Of a DNA stretch of 64,000 nt, positions 46,471 through 58,544 are shown piece after piece. Within the stretch, counting starts at the first letter, position 1; the number at the start of each line of letters is the position of its first letter. The translations under genes were made by a program, and so were the position numbers. Under the pieces are notes generated by a model. It did no database searches. It was not told where the DNA came from and saw nothing but the letters and a program-made list of their open reading frames with translations. This DNA is from Cristatella mucedo (lineage: Eukaryota > Bryozoa > Phylactolaemata > Cristatellidae): contig WPIO01000159.1 in NCBI GenBank assembly GCA_009760855.2, positions 719,001 to 783,000 on the forward strand, written 5' to 3'.

Positions 46471-46749
46471 TAATCCTAATGTAGCCAGGGATGCCGGAGA
46501 ATGGACTGCTATGAGACTGCGTAGGTTCGGATTATGGTATTATTATTATATATTTTTTTTATTATCGGATTTTTGGCATTTTGCTGACAGATCCACTGGT
46601 TGTGGCTTCAGCTTCTGGCTCTGCTTCGATCACGTGGTCAGAACGGAAAGCGAGGTCGCAAGCCTACAAACGGCGGCCATCAACATTGAACTTGTGTGGT
46701 CAATTCTGGTAATGACTGCCCAGTAGCCATTCCGATTTCTTTGCCCCTG

Positions 46750-46898
46750 GGTCTTATCCCAGAAGGTAAGATGCTCGCTCATCACGACACAAGTTTTAGG
46801 TTTGTGCCCTGCAATGGGCAATCCTTTATTGCCCGATGCAAGCGGTGGTCAGAGCCGCTAAGGCTCCTCTGCCGCTATACAAATGAGTCTGCTAAACT
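46750..46898 (+). mobile_element. SINE family A copy
   Basis: AGAAGGTAAGATGCTCGCTC, then a damaged B box (TAGGTTTGTGCCC), GGGCAATCCTTTATTGCCCG, GCAAGCGGTGGTCAGAGCC, and TCCTCTGCCGCTATACAAAT. The body is well kept. Confidence 0.72.
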
Positions 46899-47059
46899 AG
46901 CTAATCTTTTTATAGTGAGCCCCGATGTATGCAATAGGTAGGGACTGGAAAAAGCTGTCGTAAGTCAAATTTTTGTGTCAGGAATGGTATACGATACGCT
47001 ATACTGTGATATACATAGCTGTCGGATATGATTTCCTCTTCTGTTTGCGGTTTTTTCAG

Positions 47060-47191
47060 ATCTACTAACCACAGGCGGATTTTAAAAGTTTTTTTGGTAA
47101 CTTTTGATTTTCGGTAATTTTGCCAGACCATGGCCGAGTTCGTATTGCCAAATTTTTGTAGGTCGAACCGTCGTAAGTCAGGGGTTGACTG
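47060..47191. mobile_element. Possible pogo/Tigger-like transposon end
   Basis: The right edge reads GAACCGTCGTAAGTCAGGGG then TTGACTG, followed by TA. Inverted, it starts CAGTCAACCCCTGACTTACG, the style of pogo/Tigger termini. A GTCGTAAGTCAAATTTTTG copy occurs at about 46957 but in direct orientation. The left boundary is unknown. Confidence 0.35.
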
Positions 47192-47501
47192 TATTCTCTT
47201 TACTGTACAACCCTAAAGCTACGATATCCCATAAGGCTAAAATGCCGGGGTGAAAATGTGGACATTTTTAAAGACACCTTATATAATGATATGTGGAAAA
47301 GCTACGAAATTCTGAAAGTTAAACCATTAATGGGAATATCTGCATTCATCCCTGCATATGAATTGAACGCCACTTAGTTATTTAGTTCGCTGCAACTACC
47401 TCCAGCATGAAGCTCTTTAGTTTGCCGGGCTTTGCGAAGTTAAAAGACACACGTGTATACAAAAGAAACCCGAGTGATGATAAATTAATAAATTCTAACT
47501 A

Positions 47502-48142
47502 CAGTCTACCCTCGTTTATCGTGGTTAATCCATTCCAGTCTCTAGCGCGGTTGGTGAATTTCCGCGCGAGTAATTGGATTCTTCTAAAAGTAATTAGAGC
47601 ATAGACGACCTGCTTGTGACCCTCAAAATACTGTTTTAACATTATAGAGCCCTCCGGACGAGAAATAACACCCATTTACTCCCCATTACATTCATATTAC
47701 CAATTGTGTAAGAGAAAATAAGACATATTAGACGCTTCAAACATGGTATTTGTATTATTTTACATTTAATTGCACACAATTCTTACGCACAAACACCAAG
47801 CCATGAAAATAGTGCGTTTGGTGATGAAGCTACTAAGATTAAGAGATGTACAGCACAGCAAAGAAGAGCAAGGTTACTGTTACTCTGAAGGCCCGACTTC
47901 AGTAGGAGAGTCTTCAGGTGGTGCAGCATCTTCAAAAGATGCGTCGTCGTCTTCTTCCGCGTTCCATACGCACAGCAATTTTAATTGCAATACAGAGATG
48001 TATAATTGATTCGTACGAACGAGCGCGCGCTGTATCATTTCCACTATTTCTATCAACCTTTTAATGAATACACACGTACTTCAAAAGACCGCGATAGAGT
48101 GAATCAGCAAAAGTCAAAGCGCGAAGTAGCGAGGGACGACTG
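47502..48142. mobile_element. pogo/Tigger-like MITE, 641 bp, TA target duplication
   Basis: The left end CAGTCTACCCTCGTTTATCG and the inverted right end CAGTCGTCCCTCGCTACTTC share a terminal repeat of about 20 bp with a few mismatches. Both are flanked by TA (47500-47501 and 48143-48144), the target duplication of Tc1/mariner/pogo elements. Sub-terminal GCGCGG/CCGCG motifs occur at both sides. The internal frame at 47770-48009 (serine-rich, 79 codons) shows no transposase signature, so the copy is non-autonomous. Confidence 0.75.
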
Positions 48143-48790
<648 letters not shown>

Positions 48791-49194
48791 CGCTCTCGCT
48801 TTACCATATCCCCGACGAGGGCAGCGCGACCGGAGCCAAGGACTGACTATCTCAGCACCGCGCCTTTAGGAATATGACGTTCCTTTGATAAAGTAGCTGT
48901 CAGAGACGACTCAAAATCTCCCGTCACAAAATGCTGAGAATCCCGCCCACACGAACACACTCAGGCGGCACCCAGGGCTTGGAGCTGAGTGCACTCAGCG
49001 AATCGCTCAGCCACTCCCGCTACATCAGCGGCACCCACTCAGTGGCCACCTGATGTTGAATGTAGCCTCTTACAAGGCGAGCTCGGCTGGCGCTACCAGG
49101 GACTGGAGTGGTGCAGCACTACTGCCATGCCTATGAGTGAGAGCTGGCGTGTGTGCTCGGCGTGTGGGAGTGTTTTTTTCACAGGATGCACATG

Positions 49195-51075
49195 CATTGT
49201 GCACATTCGTGCCTCCATAAAGGCCCCTCCGACTAAGGCAATTGCAGTATCACAACCGGTGAAGTTTCTTAAAAGTTTTTCCGAGTTTTCTGCATGCGAT
49301 CTGGCTACCTTATTAAGGTCTAGCAAAAAGAGCTCGTCTCCCGAAGACCCTAAACCATCACCTATCTCTATGGTCATCACTGGCAAACCAACTTAGCCCT
49401 GCTATAACGGAGATTTTTAATGCGTCTTTGGGAAAAGGATCGTCCCCAAGTCCTTTAAATCTGCAAAGGTGAGACCCATACTTAAAAAGCCTGGATTAGA
49501 AGCAGAGGTCCTTGCAAACTATCACCCAGTTTTCCTTCTTCCTTTCTTGTCAAAGATTCTTGAAAAATTGTTGCTAAGCAGCTGGTTGAACATTTTGAAA
49601 AGAATGAAATGTCAGAGACATTTCAATCAAGGTTCAAGAGGCAGCACTCCACTAAAGTTGCTCCCCTCCGTGTTAACACCGACATTCTACGTGGCAACGA
49701 TGACGGGAATGCCACTGCCCTAGCTCTGCTAGATCTGTCTGTTGCCTTCGACACCATTGATCACAATGTTCTACTCGAACGATTGGGAACAACGATCGGT
49801 CTGGCAGACACATCACTGACGTGGTTTAAGTCGTACTTGTCTGATCGTGTTCAATCCTTGTCGTGTGGGGGTCAGGTCTCACACACGAGACCGGTCACCT
49901 GTGGAGTCTCTCAAGGGTCTTTACTCTGTCTCTTGCTGTTCTCTATTTATACTCAACCTCCAGGAAAGGTGATTAAGGCCCGTGGCATAGGATATCACAT
50001 TTATGTTGACGATACTCAGCTGTATTTGTCATTTAAACCGTCTGAATCTGCTGCAGCAACTGAGAAACTGAATGCTTGCCTTGCCAACATTTGATCCTGA
50101 ATGTCGGAAACATTTTTGAAACTAAATGACGATAAAAATGAACTGCTGCTCATAGGACACCCTAAGCGTGTGGCTGCATTAAAAGGCTTTGCTCTTCTAA
50201 TAGGTGTTGCTGTTGTGTGACCATCACCACGTGCTCGAAATTTAGGTGTTGTTTTCGACAGCTGCCTAAATTTTAAAAGTTTCATTCAAAAGACTGCTGC
50301 TACAGCTAGCCATTGCATGCGATCCCTATTTAAGATTAGGAGCTATCTTCCTAAGTGGCTTGCAAAACTTTAGCTAGCTCCTTAGTTCTGTCTCGTATTG
50401 ATGACTTCTGCAACTCACTGCTTCCTAGCCTACCGGCAAGTGTGATCAGGTGATTGCAGCTGGTGCAAAACTCCGCTGCTAGGCTTGTCTGTCGTGAGCT
50501 TTGCAGTTGACACATCACACCACTTCTGACCTGCACTGGCTGCCAGTCAAGCAACGGATTGACTTCAAGGTTTTGTCGCTCACTTTTAGGTCACTTCATT
50601 CTTAGGCTCCAGCCTATCTCTCAGATCTACTCCCCCACCAGGCCAAGTAGCATACCACCCGCTTTACGGAATCCAACAGTCTACCAATACCTTGTACAAA
50701 CCTCAAATCCTTTGGATACCGAGCATTCAGTTCGTATGCTCCCAAAGCCTGGAACTGCCTCCCGACTTGCGTCAGAACATCTCCTGACTTGACCACATTT
50801 AAAAAGAACTTAAAAACACACATATTAGGACGGCCTTTAGTGGGTCCCTGTGATTCGTCTTGATGTGCTTGTGCGTGCTGACACTGTGCATGCTGCCACT
50901 CACCACTTTTGCATGCTGACCCTGTGCATGTCACCCCTAACCATGTTATTCATGTTGTTTATCAAGCCAGATATTACTCTCCATTTTTCCCTTTGCGGCA
51001 AATGTAAAGCGCCTAGAAAGAGATTGAGTTCTATGAGGGCGCTTTATCAAGTGCATTATTATTATTATTATTAGT
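49195..51075 (+). mobile_element. L2/CR1-like LINE, longest copy: most of RT domain plus 3' end
   Basis: Reading along the element: FSEFSACDLATLLRSSKKSS, then VRPILKKPGLEAEVLANY (RT start), LLPFLSKILEKL, a frameshift near 49570, and MSETFQSRFKRQHSTKVAPL. Then ALALLDLSVAFDTIDHNVLL (RT motif A, with aspartate), VSQGSLLCLLLFSIY (degenerate GVPQGSVLGPLLF), and HIYVDDTQLYLSFKPS (catalytic YVDD). After a TGA at 50092-50094 come FLKLNDDKNELLLIGHPKRV, RNLGVVFDSCLNF, FCNSLLPSLP, LVQNSAARLVCRE and the C-terminus in shifted frames. The 3' end has a hairpin, AAAGCGCC paired with GGCGCTTT, then AAGTGCA(TTA)n. Endonuclease and ORF1 are missing, and stops and frameshifts make it dead. Confidence 0.9.
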
Positions 51076-51080
51076 GATTA

Positions 51081-51198
51081 TTGTAATTCCAATTTGGCTG
51101 GACTACCAAAACAAGCAGCTAGGCCACTGCAGCTGACAATGAATATGGCTGCAAGGCTAGTCTTCAAGTTCCAGAGGTTTGAGCACGTGTCTCCTTTG
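51081..51198 (+). mobile_element. Second LINE family, left half of a copy split by a SINE
   Basis: Translates to NSNLAGLPKQAARPLQLTMN then MAARLVFKFQRFEHVSPLL. This is an RT C-terminal stretch of L2/CR1 type, but of a different family from the element just upstream. It continues after the SINE. Confidence 0.65.
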
Positions 51199-51346
51199 CT
51201 CTAGGTAAGGCGGTTGCTTTCACGACCTCGGGACCGAGGTCGTGGCTTCGATTCCTGTGGTGGGCGATTCTTTATCGCCACTGCAAGTGGTGGTGATAGC
51301 CGTAAAGGCTCTTCTGTCGCTATACAAAAAGAGGCTGTTTAATCAG
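51199..51346 (+). mobile_element. SINE family A copy inserted in the second LINE
   Basis: CTAGGTAAGGCGGTTGCTTT, a duplicated GACCTCGGGACCGAGGTCG, B box GGCTTCGATTCCTG, GGGCGATTCTTTATCGCC, GCAAGTGGTGGTGATAGCC and GAGGCTGTTTAATCAG. LINE coding sequence resumes directly after it. Confidence 0.8.
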
Positions 51347-51740
51347 CTAGGGTTTTTTTAAGAGCTAGGATGGATGCCGGTTGAGCAACGAATACAGAGC
51401 AAAGTTCTTATGCTGACTACAAGGCCCATCACGATTGGCTCCTTCGTACCTAGCCGAACTGCTGCGCCAGTTTCAGCCTGTTCTCGCCCTCAGGTTCTGT
51501 GTGGACAATAAATTAGCTGTTCTATTCCTCCGCTTACAGACCGTTAATAACAGAAGCTTTAGCTCTGCAGGTCGTAGACTGTGGACCTCACATCCACAAT
51601 TCTTACTCAATGACAACTATTCTTCTGCTGTCGACTATGGGTCATCTTTTTCAGCGGTCTTGATCTGCTCCTGCCATGCTACTCACTACCTAAACTGCTC
51701 TCCTGACTCTGCTATGCTTCCCACTTTCTCTTTGTTGCGT
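51347..51740 (+). mobile_element. Second LINE family, right half
   Basis: ELGWMPVEQRIQSKVLMLTT, then LAELLRQFQPVLALRFCVDN, KLAVLFLRLQTVNNRSFSSA, GRRLWTSHPQFLLN. The WMPVEQRIxxKxLxL and SYLAELL motifs are those of an L2/CR1-type RT C-terminus. Relatives are at 32130-32520 and 32700-32880. Confidence 0.68.
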
Positions 51741-52878
51741 GAGACGAAGACTGTTGGCTACAGAATGCGTACCGAAAGCCACTTGGGCTGTGAGTGCACT
51801 ATACAAAACGCTCCTCCGTAACACCCACACAGTCTTTATGACTTAGTGGAGTTACAGACGGAGATACATTACATTATGCCGAAACCGCACGGCTTCCAGT
51901 CAATGAACTTTCGGACTAACGAAGCCGAACCGAAAGTGTGCTAGGCGGGTTGATGCTGATTTGCTAGGGGGCGGCTTCTTAGCAGCGAGCGGCCGGGCTC
52001 GGACGCTTACGCAGGCAGCGTCCGAGAAGCGCCAGAGAGCAAGCGACCGCACGGACGAGCGGGCGAGATAACGCCGTCTCTCAATAATAGTCTTCACACA
52101 GCTTCGACCCACGATCCTGGCTGTCATGATCTCAGCTGAGATTAGTAAGAGCTAGCGACAGCCAGAATTTCATTGCATAGGCACCGACCAAAGTAAGGAA
52201 AAACAATATGTTACCTACCGATCAGCAGGGTTTGAAAAATGAGAATGCGTATAGAGATCGCTCGAACGATAAATATGCACGTATGTCGCACTACTCTCTC
52301 AAATTAGACCCGTGGGCTCCAAAACCACAGCTAGCAAGCGTACCAGCTCGCCCGCTCCGTCAGAAAATCCTCGAGCGATGAAATACCATCCCGATGATTA
52401 ATAATTGCTTGTTGTTCGTTAATCCTAAATTTGTCGCTGCAATCCCTGAACTTGTGAAGGTTAGCTTTTAGTAGTCTTAACGTAAATATAAGCATCTTTA
52501 GTATCCTTATGATATTTCATACTAACGAAAATTCATATTTCCCATCACGTCCGACATTTAATTACGATGCTCGATGTTTCTTTTCTCCACATCAGGCCCA
52601 TCTTCGTCTATAATGAACTTGGAGCATCTCTCTACAGAGCCTAAAGAATGATTCAGTTCTCTGATGGAGCCATACGAGCGTGTTATTGTTATCATATTTA
52701 AATAATTATATTCAGGTATACAAATATGAAAAAATAACATATCTCCAAGCTTGTAGTTAGAGCTAGACACGTAAATATAATAAACATGCATTAGCATATG
52801 ATAAAATTTTCCGGTATTTAATAATCATGATAATAAAATAGCAAGCATCTAAGGAAAGCTAAATATACTAAATACCTG
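51741..52878. other. Intergenic, nothing recognised
   Basis: A GC-rich patch at 51950-52080 holds a 75-codon minus-strand frame without motifs. The rest is AT-rich. Confidence 0.35.
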
Positions 52879-53008
52879 ACCTAGCTTAGCTCAGGGGTAA
52901 GTTACTAGCCCATAACGACCAGGGTTGTTTGCTCAAGCCCTGCGGCATACCTTTAGAAACCGGAATAGAGATTTAGTTCTCCTCGCAAGCTGAAAATTTT
53001 TATTAATT
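52879..53008 (+). mobile_element. SINE, tRNA-like head with family B-type tail, diverged
   Basis: CCTAGCTTAGCTCAGGGGTA (A-box-like), GGTTGTTTGCTCAAGCCCTG (weak B box), then GGAATAGAGATTTAGTTCTC and an AT-rich end. The tail resembles that of family B. It could be a third subfamily. Confidence 0.55.
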
Positions 53009-56000
53009 ATTATTCCCATCTCTATCTAAATGCAGGAATCAGTTGCACATTCAAATGCACGCAAGAAAAATCATCATGCATGCATCGGGTAACTTTAACA
53101 GATATACGTATACTTTGGCGGCTATTATAATGCAATCTGTTTCGTTACATTCGTAATTTGTAGTTTATTAGCCCTACCAGCATGTAGTGGGAAGAAAGCT
53201 GAGCTGGCTGGTGGCCTTGAACTCACGAATGAAGTGATTAGTGAGACAGGCTGTCGCCTTTACAAGCTGTGTGACCAGGCTGTCGCTGGCTGCCGAAGCC
53301 AAGGCACCAAGACTTTCTAGAAGGGAGAGATAGAGAGAAATAGAGAGGGGGAAGAAGCGGAAGTAGAGCGCGAGCGGGCTCTCGTTCACATCTCGCAAGC
53401 TGTCGCTGTGGCTTATGCTTTTACTAATAAATGTCGAAGTAGCGGTTAGGGTCGAACTGCTTTTAACATTTTAGCTGACTGGCACATTTTAGTTTAATAA
53501 AAGATACTAAAATGCGGAAGAACTGGCATTGCTCAGCCGTATTTTAGCTTAGCTTAGCAATGCTCAATTTGTATTCCTTTTACGTGCACCAAAATCCAAA
53601 GGGTATTCCAAAAAGGTAAGTTCAAGGCGAAGGTGTAGACATTTAACAACAAAATCGCCTTTGAACTGGCATTGGCATCGGATTGCAATCGAGATCCCAA
53701 TCGAGCTTGGGTGCACCTGTTTGAAAATGTCTGGATCCTAATGAGATTTAATGACAACAGCTCAGCCATTCGGAATTCTATCGGTCAGGCTACCATCCGA
53801 TGGCCTTTAGTATTGCGCCAGATCAGCAGACAGAGCCTGCGAGTTCTTTCAATAGGCTTTTATTTGTAGCTCTTGTTCCTTCAGCTGATTCCACGATAAA
53901 CTTGTGTGATTTCGAACACAATCTTACGCAAAATATAGCACAGGTAAAGATATTGATATGACTTGTCAGGCGCCTCTGCTATTAGGTAGCCGAGCCTGCA
54001 ACGAGAAAATAGCTGAAAAACTTAAGTATAGTTTCACGGACAATTTTGGGTTATTTTTTAGTGTATCGAAAGTTGAACATCGACACACTAGAAATCCTAA
54101 ATATGCAGCCTGAATTTTGTAGCTTACTTCGGCTAATCGGTAGTGTAGGAGCAGAAAAATTATTAAGACAATCATCGAGGTTTGTCAACCTAGATCTCAT
54201 CTGTAATGACGGCTTGACTTTGACGACTTTAATCACTAGGCCTTTACAGGGTTATTCAGTTAGTAGCTGTTTTGCCTAAAAATAAAATAGAGGGCCATCT
54301 AAAATTTTGTACAAAATATGATTAGCTTTTTGTTTGTAGACTATCCACTTTTGTAACACCAGCTCGTACTTCAAGTCAACCAATTTTTTAAGTGCTTCTG
54401 CTGGTTCATAATTCTAAAGAAGCGAGAATTTCTCTAATTTTAAGTCGAAATATTGTTTACTCAACTCGAAGAATAACCCGTTGCTATTTCAAAAGTGTGT
54501 CATAGGCTAACTATTTTTAGTAGTGATTATTCGGTGGTTTTCCCATTGTTGGTAATAGTAGTACAAAAAACTATAAGTGCAAGTCTACCAATGGATTTCC
54601 TAAACGGTCAAATATGGGCCAGCGATCAATCTGACCAGAAACGCCGATGTACAGGTCTACATTCCGCTGAACCCATAGTAGAGCTTGCTTGTATCTGTTC
54701 TAAAGCGAATGGCGGCGACATTTGTGAGCTCTCGTGTGTGCACAGTTGTCTTTTTTAGCTGATGTGACTCAGCTCAGATTACGATAACTCGTAGGGAAAG
54801 TACGGCTCAATAAACGCTCGCTGGCTGCATGTCAGCAAGAACTAACCGATAACAACAGCCAGATCTAGCAAAGCTCTTAATCAAACAAGTCACAGAGAGA
54901 GACAGAGAGAGAGCGGAAACAAGAGACCAATGCAGTGTGGCTCTTCAGAGCCGCAGGCTCTAAAATAGGCTGCTGATGGAGGAGCACTTGTCTTGAAGAC
55001 GAGCCCCTGCTTCAGCTAGGAACTTTAAGGTGCTGGGCAATGTCATAGCTGACGAATATAGTAATTTACACTTACTAACTCATTCATCGCTGTCCAGTGC
55101 CGAATCACTCTCGCCGCCGAGTACTGCTGACTTGTGCGTCTGCGAAGCGAGAGACTGAGGGCTATCAATCCCAGGCAGCCAACTGGTGTGGTCACAGCAG
55201 CCTCACTTCAACTCAATTTATTCAACCAAAATGGCGTGGCTGCTCGCCAATCGTGGTCGCATGGTCCGGCAAGCAGGCGGCGTGGACGGCTACCCAGGAG
55301 AGCAATCTACTTGTTACAAGGCGTTCTTTGCGTTTGACGGGCACGAATTAGCTCTGCAGCATTTGCCTGTTGGCCTCTCTCCGTCCACACTGCCATCTAT
55401 TTATTGGGTCTACCCAAAATAAAACGTGCTCGAATGCTGTTGCTACGCTTCTCAGATCGATGACCGATGATTGAAGGCATCTTTCTATGCTACCCTATTT
55501 CTTCGAGTTAATTTTTTACAGACACTGAGAATCTGAAAACCATACGGAGTCTCACATTGCCAACTCGTTTGGTCATGCTAGACTTTTTTTGCTTCCTCTT
55601 GGAATCCATTTGCAGTCGTACTACGTTTAGCTAAGTTGTTGCTTAGCATCATTAGACTAAATGACTCCAGACTTATTGTCATCGCTGAGACACGCTGTGA
55701 CCACTATCTGATCAACGAAATCGCACCTCAGTTGAGACGCTGGGGCAACATAGATCAGATTTGAAATTATTAGTCCGTTGCTCGGCACGTGACGGTATTA
55801 GAAATTAGAACATAGCCAAGAATATCTTCTAATGGAGAACTCTTCGGTGTGCAAGACAATGTATTAGTGTGCACGAGTAGTCCCCAAGTATAGGCCTCAT
55901 TTCAAAGTAAGGATGACTGTTACTGCTGAAAGAAGACCAGACGCTTGATTCCTGTGTTATCTGAACAGCCGAGGTGAAAAATTGTCACCATATGCATTAC

Positions 56001-57159
56001 TTCGATGTCAGTGCACCGGGAAGTCGGATACAAAATCGGCTCCAACTTTGTTACCCACCGGCCACCACATTCCGAAGCGAAAGCTCTCAGGCTCATGCTT
56101 CAGGGTGAGATGCACAAGCAGGACAGTTCTGGACCACGAAGACGTCTGCAGCTGCAGGCAAAGTATACTGCATTATATATATACGAAGCTGGTCCAGTCA
56201 TCCTTCACTTGGATCTCTTTGCTAGCTTACTGCACATGCCATTGTACCTATCGTGACCTCATCTGACGGAAACAGCGTATCCTTTAAATCCCAGCTCCCA
56301 GACTAGTTCCGAGCAAATGGTCAGTAGCTATACTTAAAACAGAGCCATCGAGAGTCTTGGTTAACTTTATGAATAGACAAGTACATCTTACATCCAATCC
56401 AAGCAATAGACGTGCCACACTGCATCAGTCTCTCCCCATACACAGGCACTCATACACACACACACACACGGGCGCGCTCGCGCGCCTCTGAGCTAACTGG
56501 TGAATCATAGATTTGCAATCGGATAGCCTGGCAGAGCAGTTACTTCTGCCACATCTAGCCGATCGGTTTATGAACGGTCGATACCGATTTCTGAAGGATG
56601 TTATTTGTACTAATCTTCAGGTCCTAAGTTTGACTAAGATTGAGTTGCTCAACTTTGATCTTAAATAACTGTCGTTAAAGCCATCGAAAGTAGAGCAGCA
56701 TGGTCATTTACCACGCCCTAACATCGGAACAAAAAGAGATGACTGGTTCCGAAAAACTTGGTGTAATTTAAATATATTGTAGAAAATGAGTCATAAGGAC
56801 GCAGTTCTTTTATTTCAGCCATGCTATGCAGGTGAAGTGATTGCTGTTGGCAGTAAATACTGATATATTCACGAATAATTGTATACAAATAATTCATCAG
56901 CAAAAGGAAGACCGGCTGAGAGCTGTTTACAGGGAGGCTAAAGCATTTTTTTAAATTATACTCTTCTCATAAAAGTATAGTAGTACCCATTAAACCGAAC
57001 AGGAATCATCTCAATATTCTTTTAGTGTTCCTTAAGGAGCTTGCTGCAGTTAAGAATTAGAACAAAGTATATCACCCCAAGAAATCTATATTTTCTACTC
57101 TATTCACTTTAACTATACTCAAAACGAAGCATAAAATAAAAAAAATAAAATACTTAATT
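53009..57159. other. Intergenic, 4 kb without recognised genes
   Basis: Contains short GA runs at 53325-53350 and 54891-54912, and a (CA)n followed by alternating GC at 56455-56487. Overlapping frames at 55097-55422 and 55982-56266 show no domain. Confidence 0.4.
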
Positions 57160-57263
57160 TGTGTCGCACCCAAAGGGAATCTATCCCAGTGTCTTACATG
57201 TGCCACAAGGCTCGAGCCCACTATATCGGTCTTTAATGTGAGTACCTTAGCAAACGGCCAAAC
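57160..57263 (-). mobile_element. tRNA-like SINE head, diverged
   Basis: Reverse complement gives GTTTGGCCGTTTGCTAAGG then GTGGGCTCGAGCC and GGGATAGATTCCC. A- and B-box-like segments occur at tRNA-type spacing. It is not clearly family A or B. Confidence 0.45.
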
Positions 57264-57359
57264 CACAGTGGCATGGCTGTTGATCAGTGATCAATGTGCA
57301 ATTTTAGCATGCATAATTGCACAAATGAGGAGTCTACAGAGCAAATGCGATGAGAAACG

Positions 57360-57735
57360 GGTGGGGTTTTAGATTCATTTAATCGTCAAGTTAAGGGATG
57401 ATGTGACATCCTGTGGGAGTTCTCGACTTTGTGACCAAATGAACTAAAGCCAAGTTCTCCAAACAATTTGAGGTTTTATAGACGCACAGTCCAGCAACTT
57501 TGAGTAACAAAAGTAGGTGTTACTATACCTAGCCTGATTTGGTAGTAGTTCGGATCAGTAGTTTGGGAGTGAAAACGAGGAACCTAACAGTGAGTGACAG
57601 AACATTGAATTTAATATACTGCTTGATCGGAAGCCACTACTGGTCGGCGAAAAGTCATGCCATGCGGTAATGTAGATGTGCACGACAATAAGCCTTGCTG
57701 GAGAATCGCCGGTACCAACGGATATTTGTTGAAAA
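57360..57735 (-). mobile_element. Decayed L2/CR1-like LINE, minus strand
   Basis: TCGTCAAGTTAAGGGATGAT, GTGGGAGTTCTCGACTTTG, CAAACAATTTGAGGTTTT, ACTGCTTGATCGGAAGCCAC, TGGTCGGCGAAAAGTC follow the order of the copy at 17713. No frame remains. Confidence 0.6.
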
Positions 57736-57941
57736 ATTCAATTAATTTCTTGATTTGTATAGTTCACTATAGAGAAAAAGTTCAATATGACCCTTAAGTA
57801 CTCCGAAATCAATCATGCCTGCATACACGGAGAACAAGCGTGCCAAAGCTATTCTCTATAAGGAAAATCTAACCTCAATCATAAACTGCTCACATGTCAC
57901 GTTTTATTTCGGGTGGTGCTACCCCGGGCCTACTCACTTAC

Positions 57942-58544
57942 TTACTGGCGTTTACGCCTCGCCCGATTTGGATTCACTGACTTCATCCGGTCGGCAACTC
58001 TTTCCAGAGTACAAAGTGAAGTTGAACAATGCGAGGTTGTGCTCAGGCCGTTGACAGCAGCCGCAATCCCGGAGTTTAAGAGTGCGGGCCAACATAGCAT
58101 TCGGGTCCCCGAACGGGCCCACAATAACCCCGAGTGACTAGACACAGCTATTAGCGAGGTCAGTGAGTAGTACCCAACTTTCCTGCGGGTCATGAGCAGT
58201 CGGACATGTGCTTCAATGAGCGCCAGCAGTACTCTTTCATCGGCGAGGGAAAAACGCCTCCTGCTGGCATTTGGCTTTAAACAGGAGCCTTCAGTGCCGA
58301 AGGCAGGCCTCCAAACATCCTTTAATTCTAAAAGAGCTATTACTTCGTCCATGGTGAAACAGGAGACTGCTTGTGGCATCAACTTCGCGATCAGCAGAGG
58401 TATTTTCAGAAATGTAACGTGAAATAAACGCCCTTTGGGACATGACGATTGGTGAGCTTCAGCACTGCTGAAGTGTGTCGCCCACATCTGACTGGCGGTG
58501 CGGAGGCGGCGAGTGCTCACTAAGTAGGTCCCACGTCCTAGCAC
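57942..58544 (-). CDS. Unrecognised 200-codon open frame
   Basis: A single frame on the minus strand from an ATG at 58544 to a stop at 57942. It contains PQAVSCFTMDEVIALLELKD and SRRRFSLADERVLLALIEAH in the middle, and ends basic (NRARRKRQ). It is the longest open frame in the window that is not LINE or collagen. Plus-strand frames of 74 and 76 codons overlap it. I recognise no domain, signal peptide or membrane segment. The region is GC-richer than its surroundings. It could be part of a transposon, an exon or chance. Confidence 0.2.
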   Translation of the reverse strand: MLGRGTYLVSTRRLRTASQMWATHFSSAEAHQSSCPKGRLFHVTFLKIPLLIAKLMPQAVSCFTMDEVIALLELKDVWRPAFGTEGSCLKPNASRRRFSLADERVLLALIEAHVRLLMTRRKVGYYSLTSLIAVSSHSGLLWARSGTRMLCWPALLNSGIAAAVNGLSTTSHCSTSLCTLERVADRMKSVNPNRARRKRQ

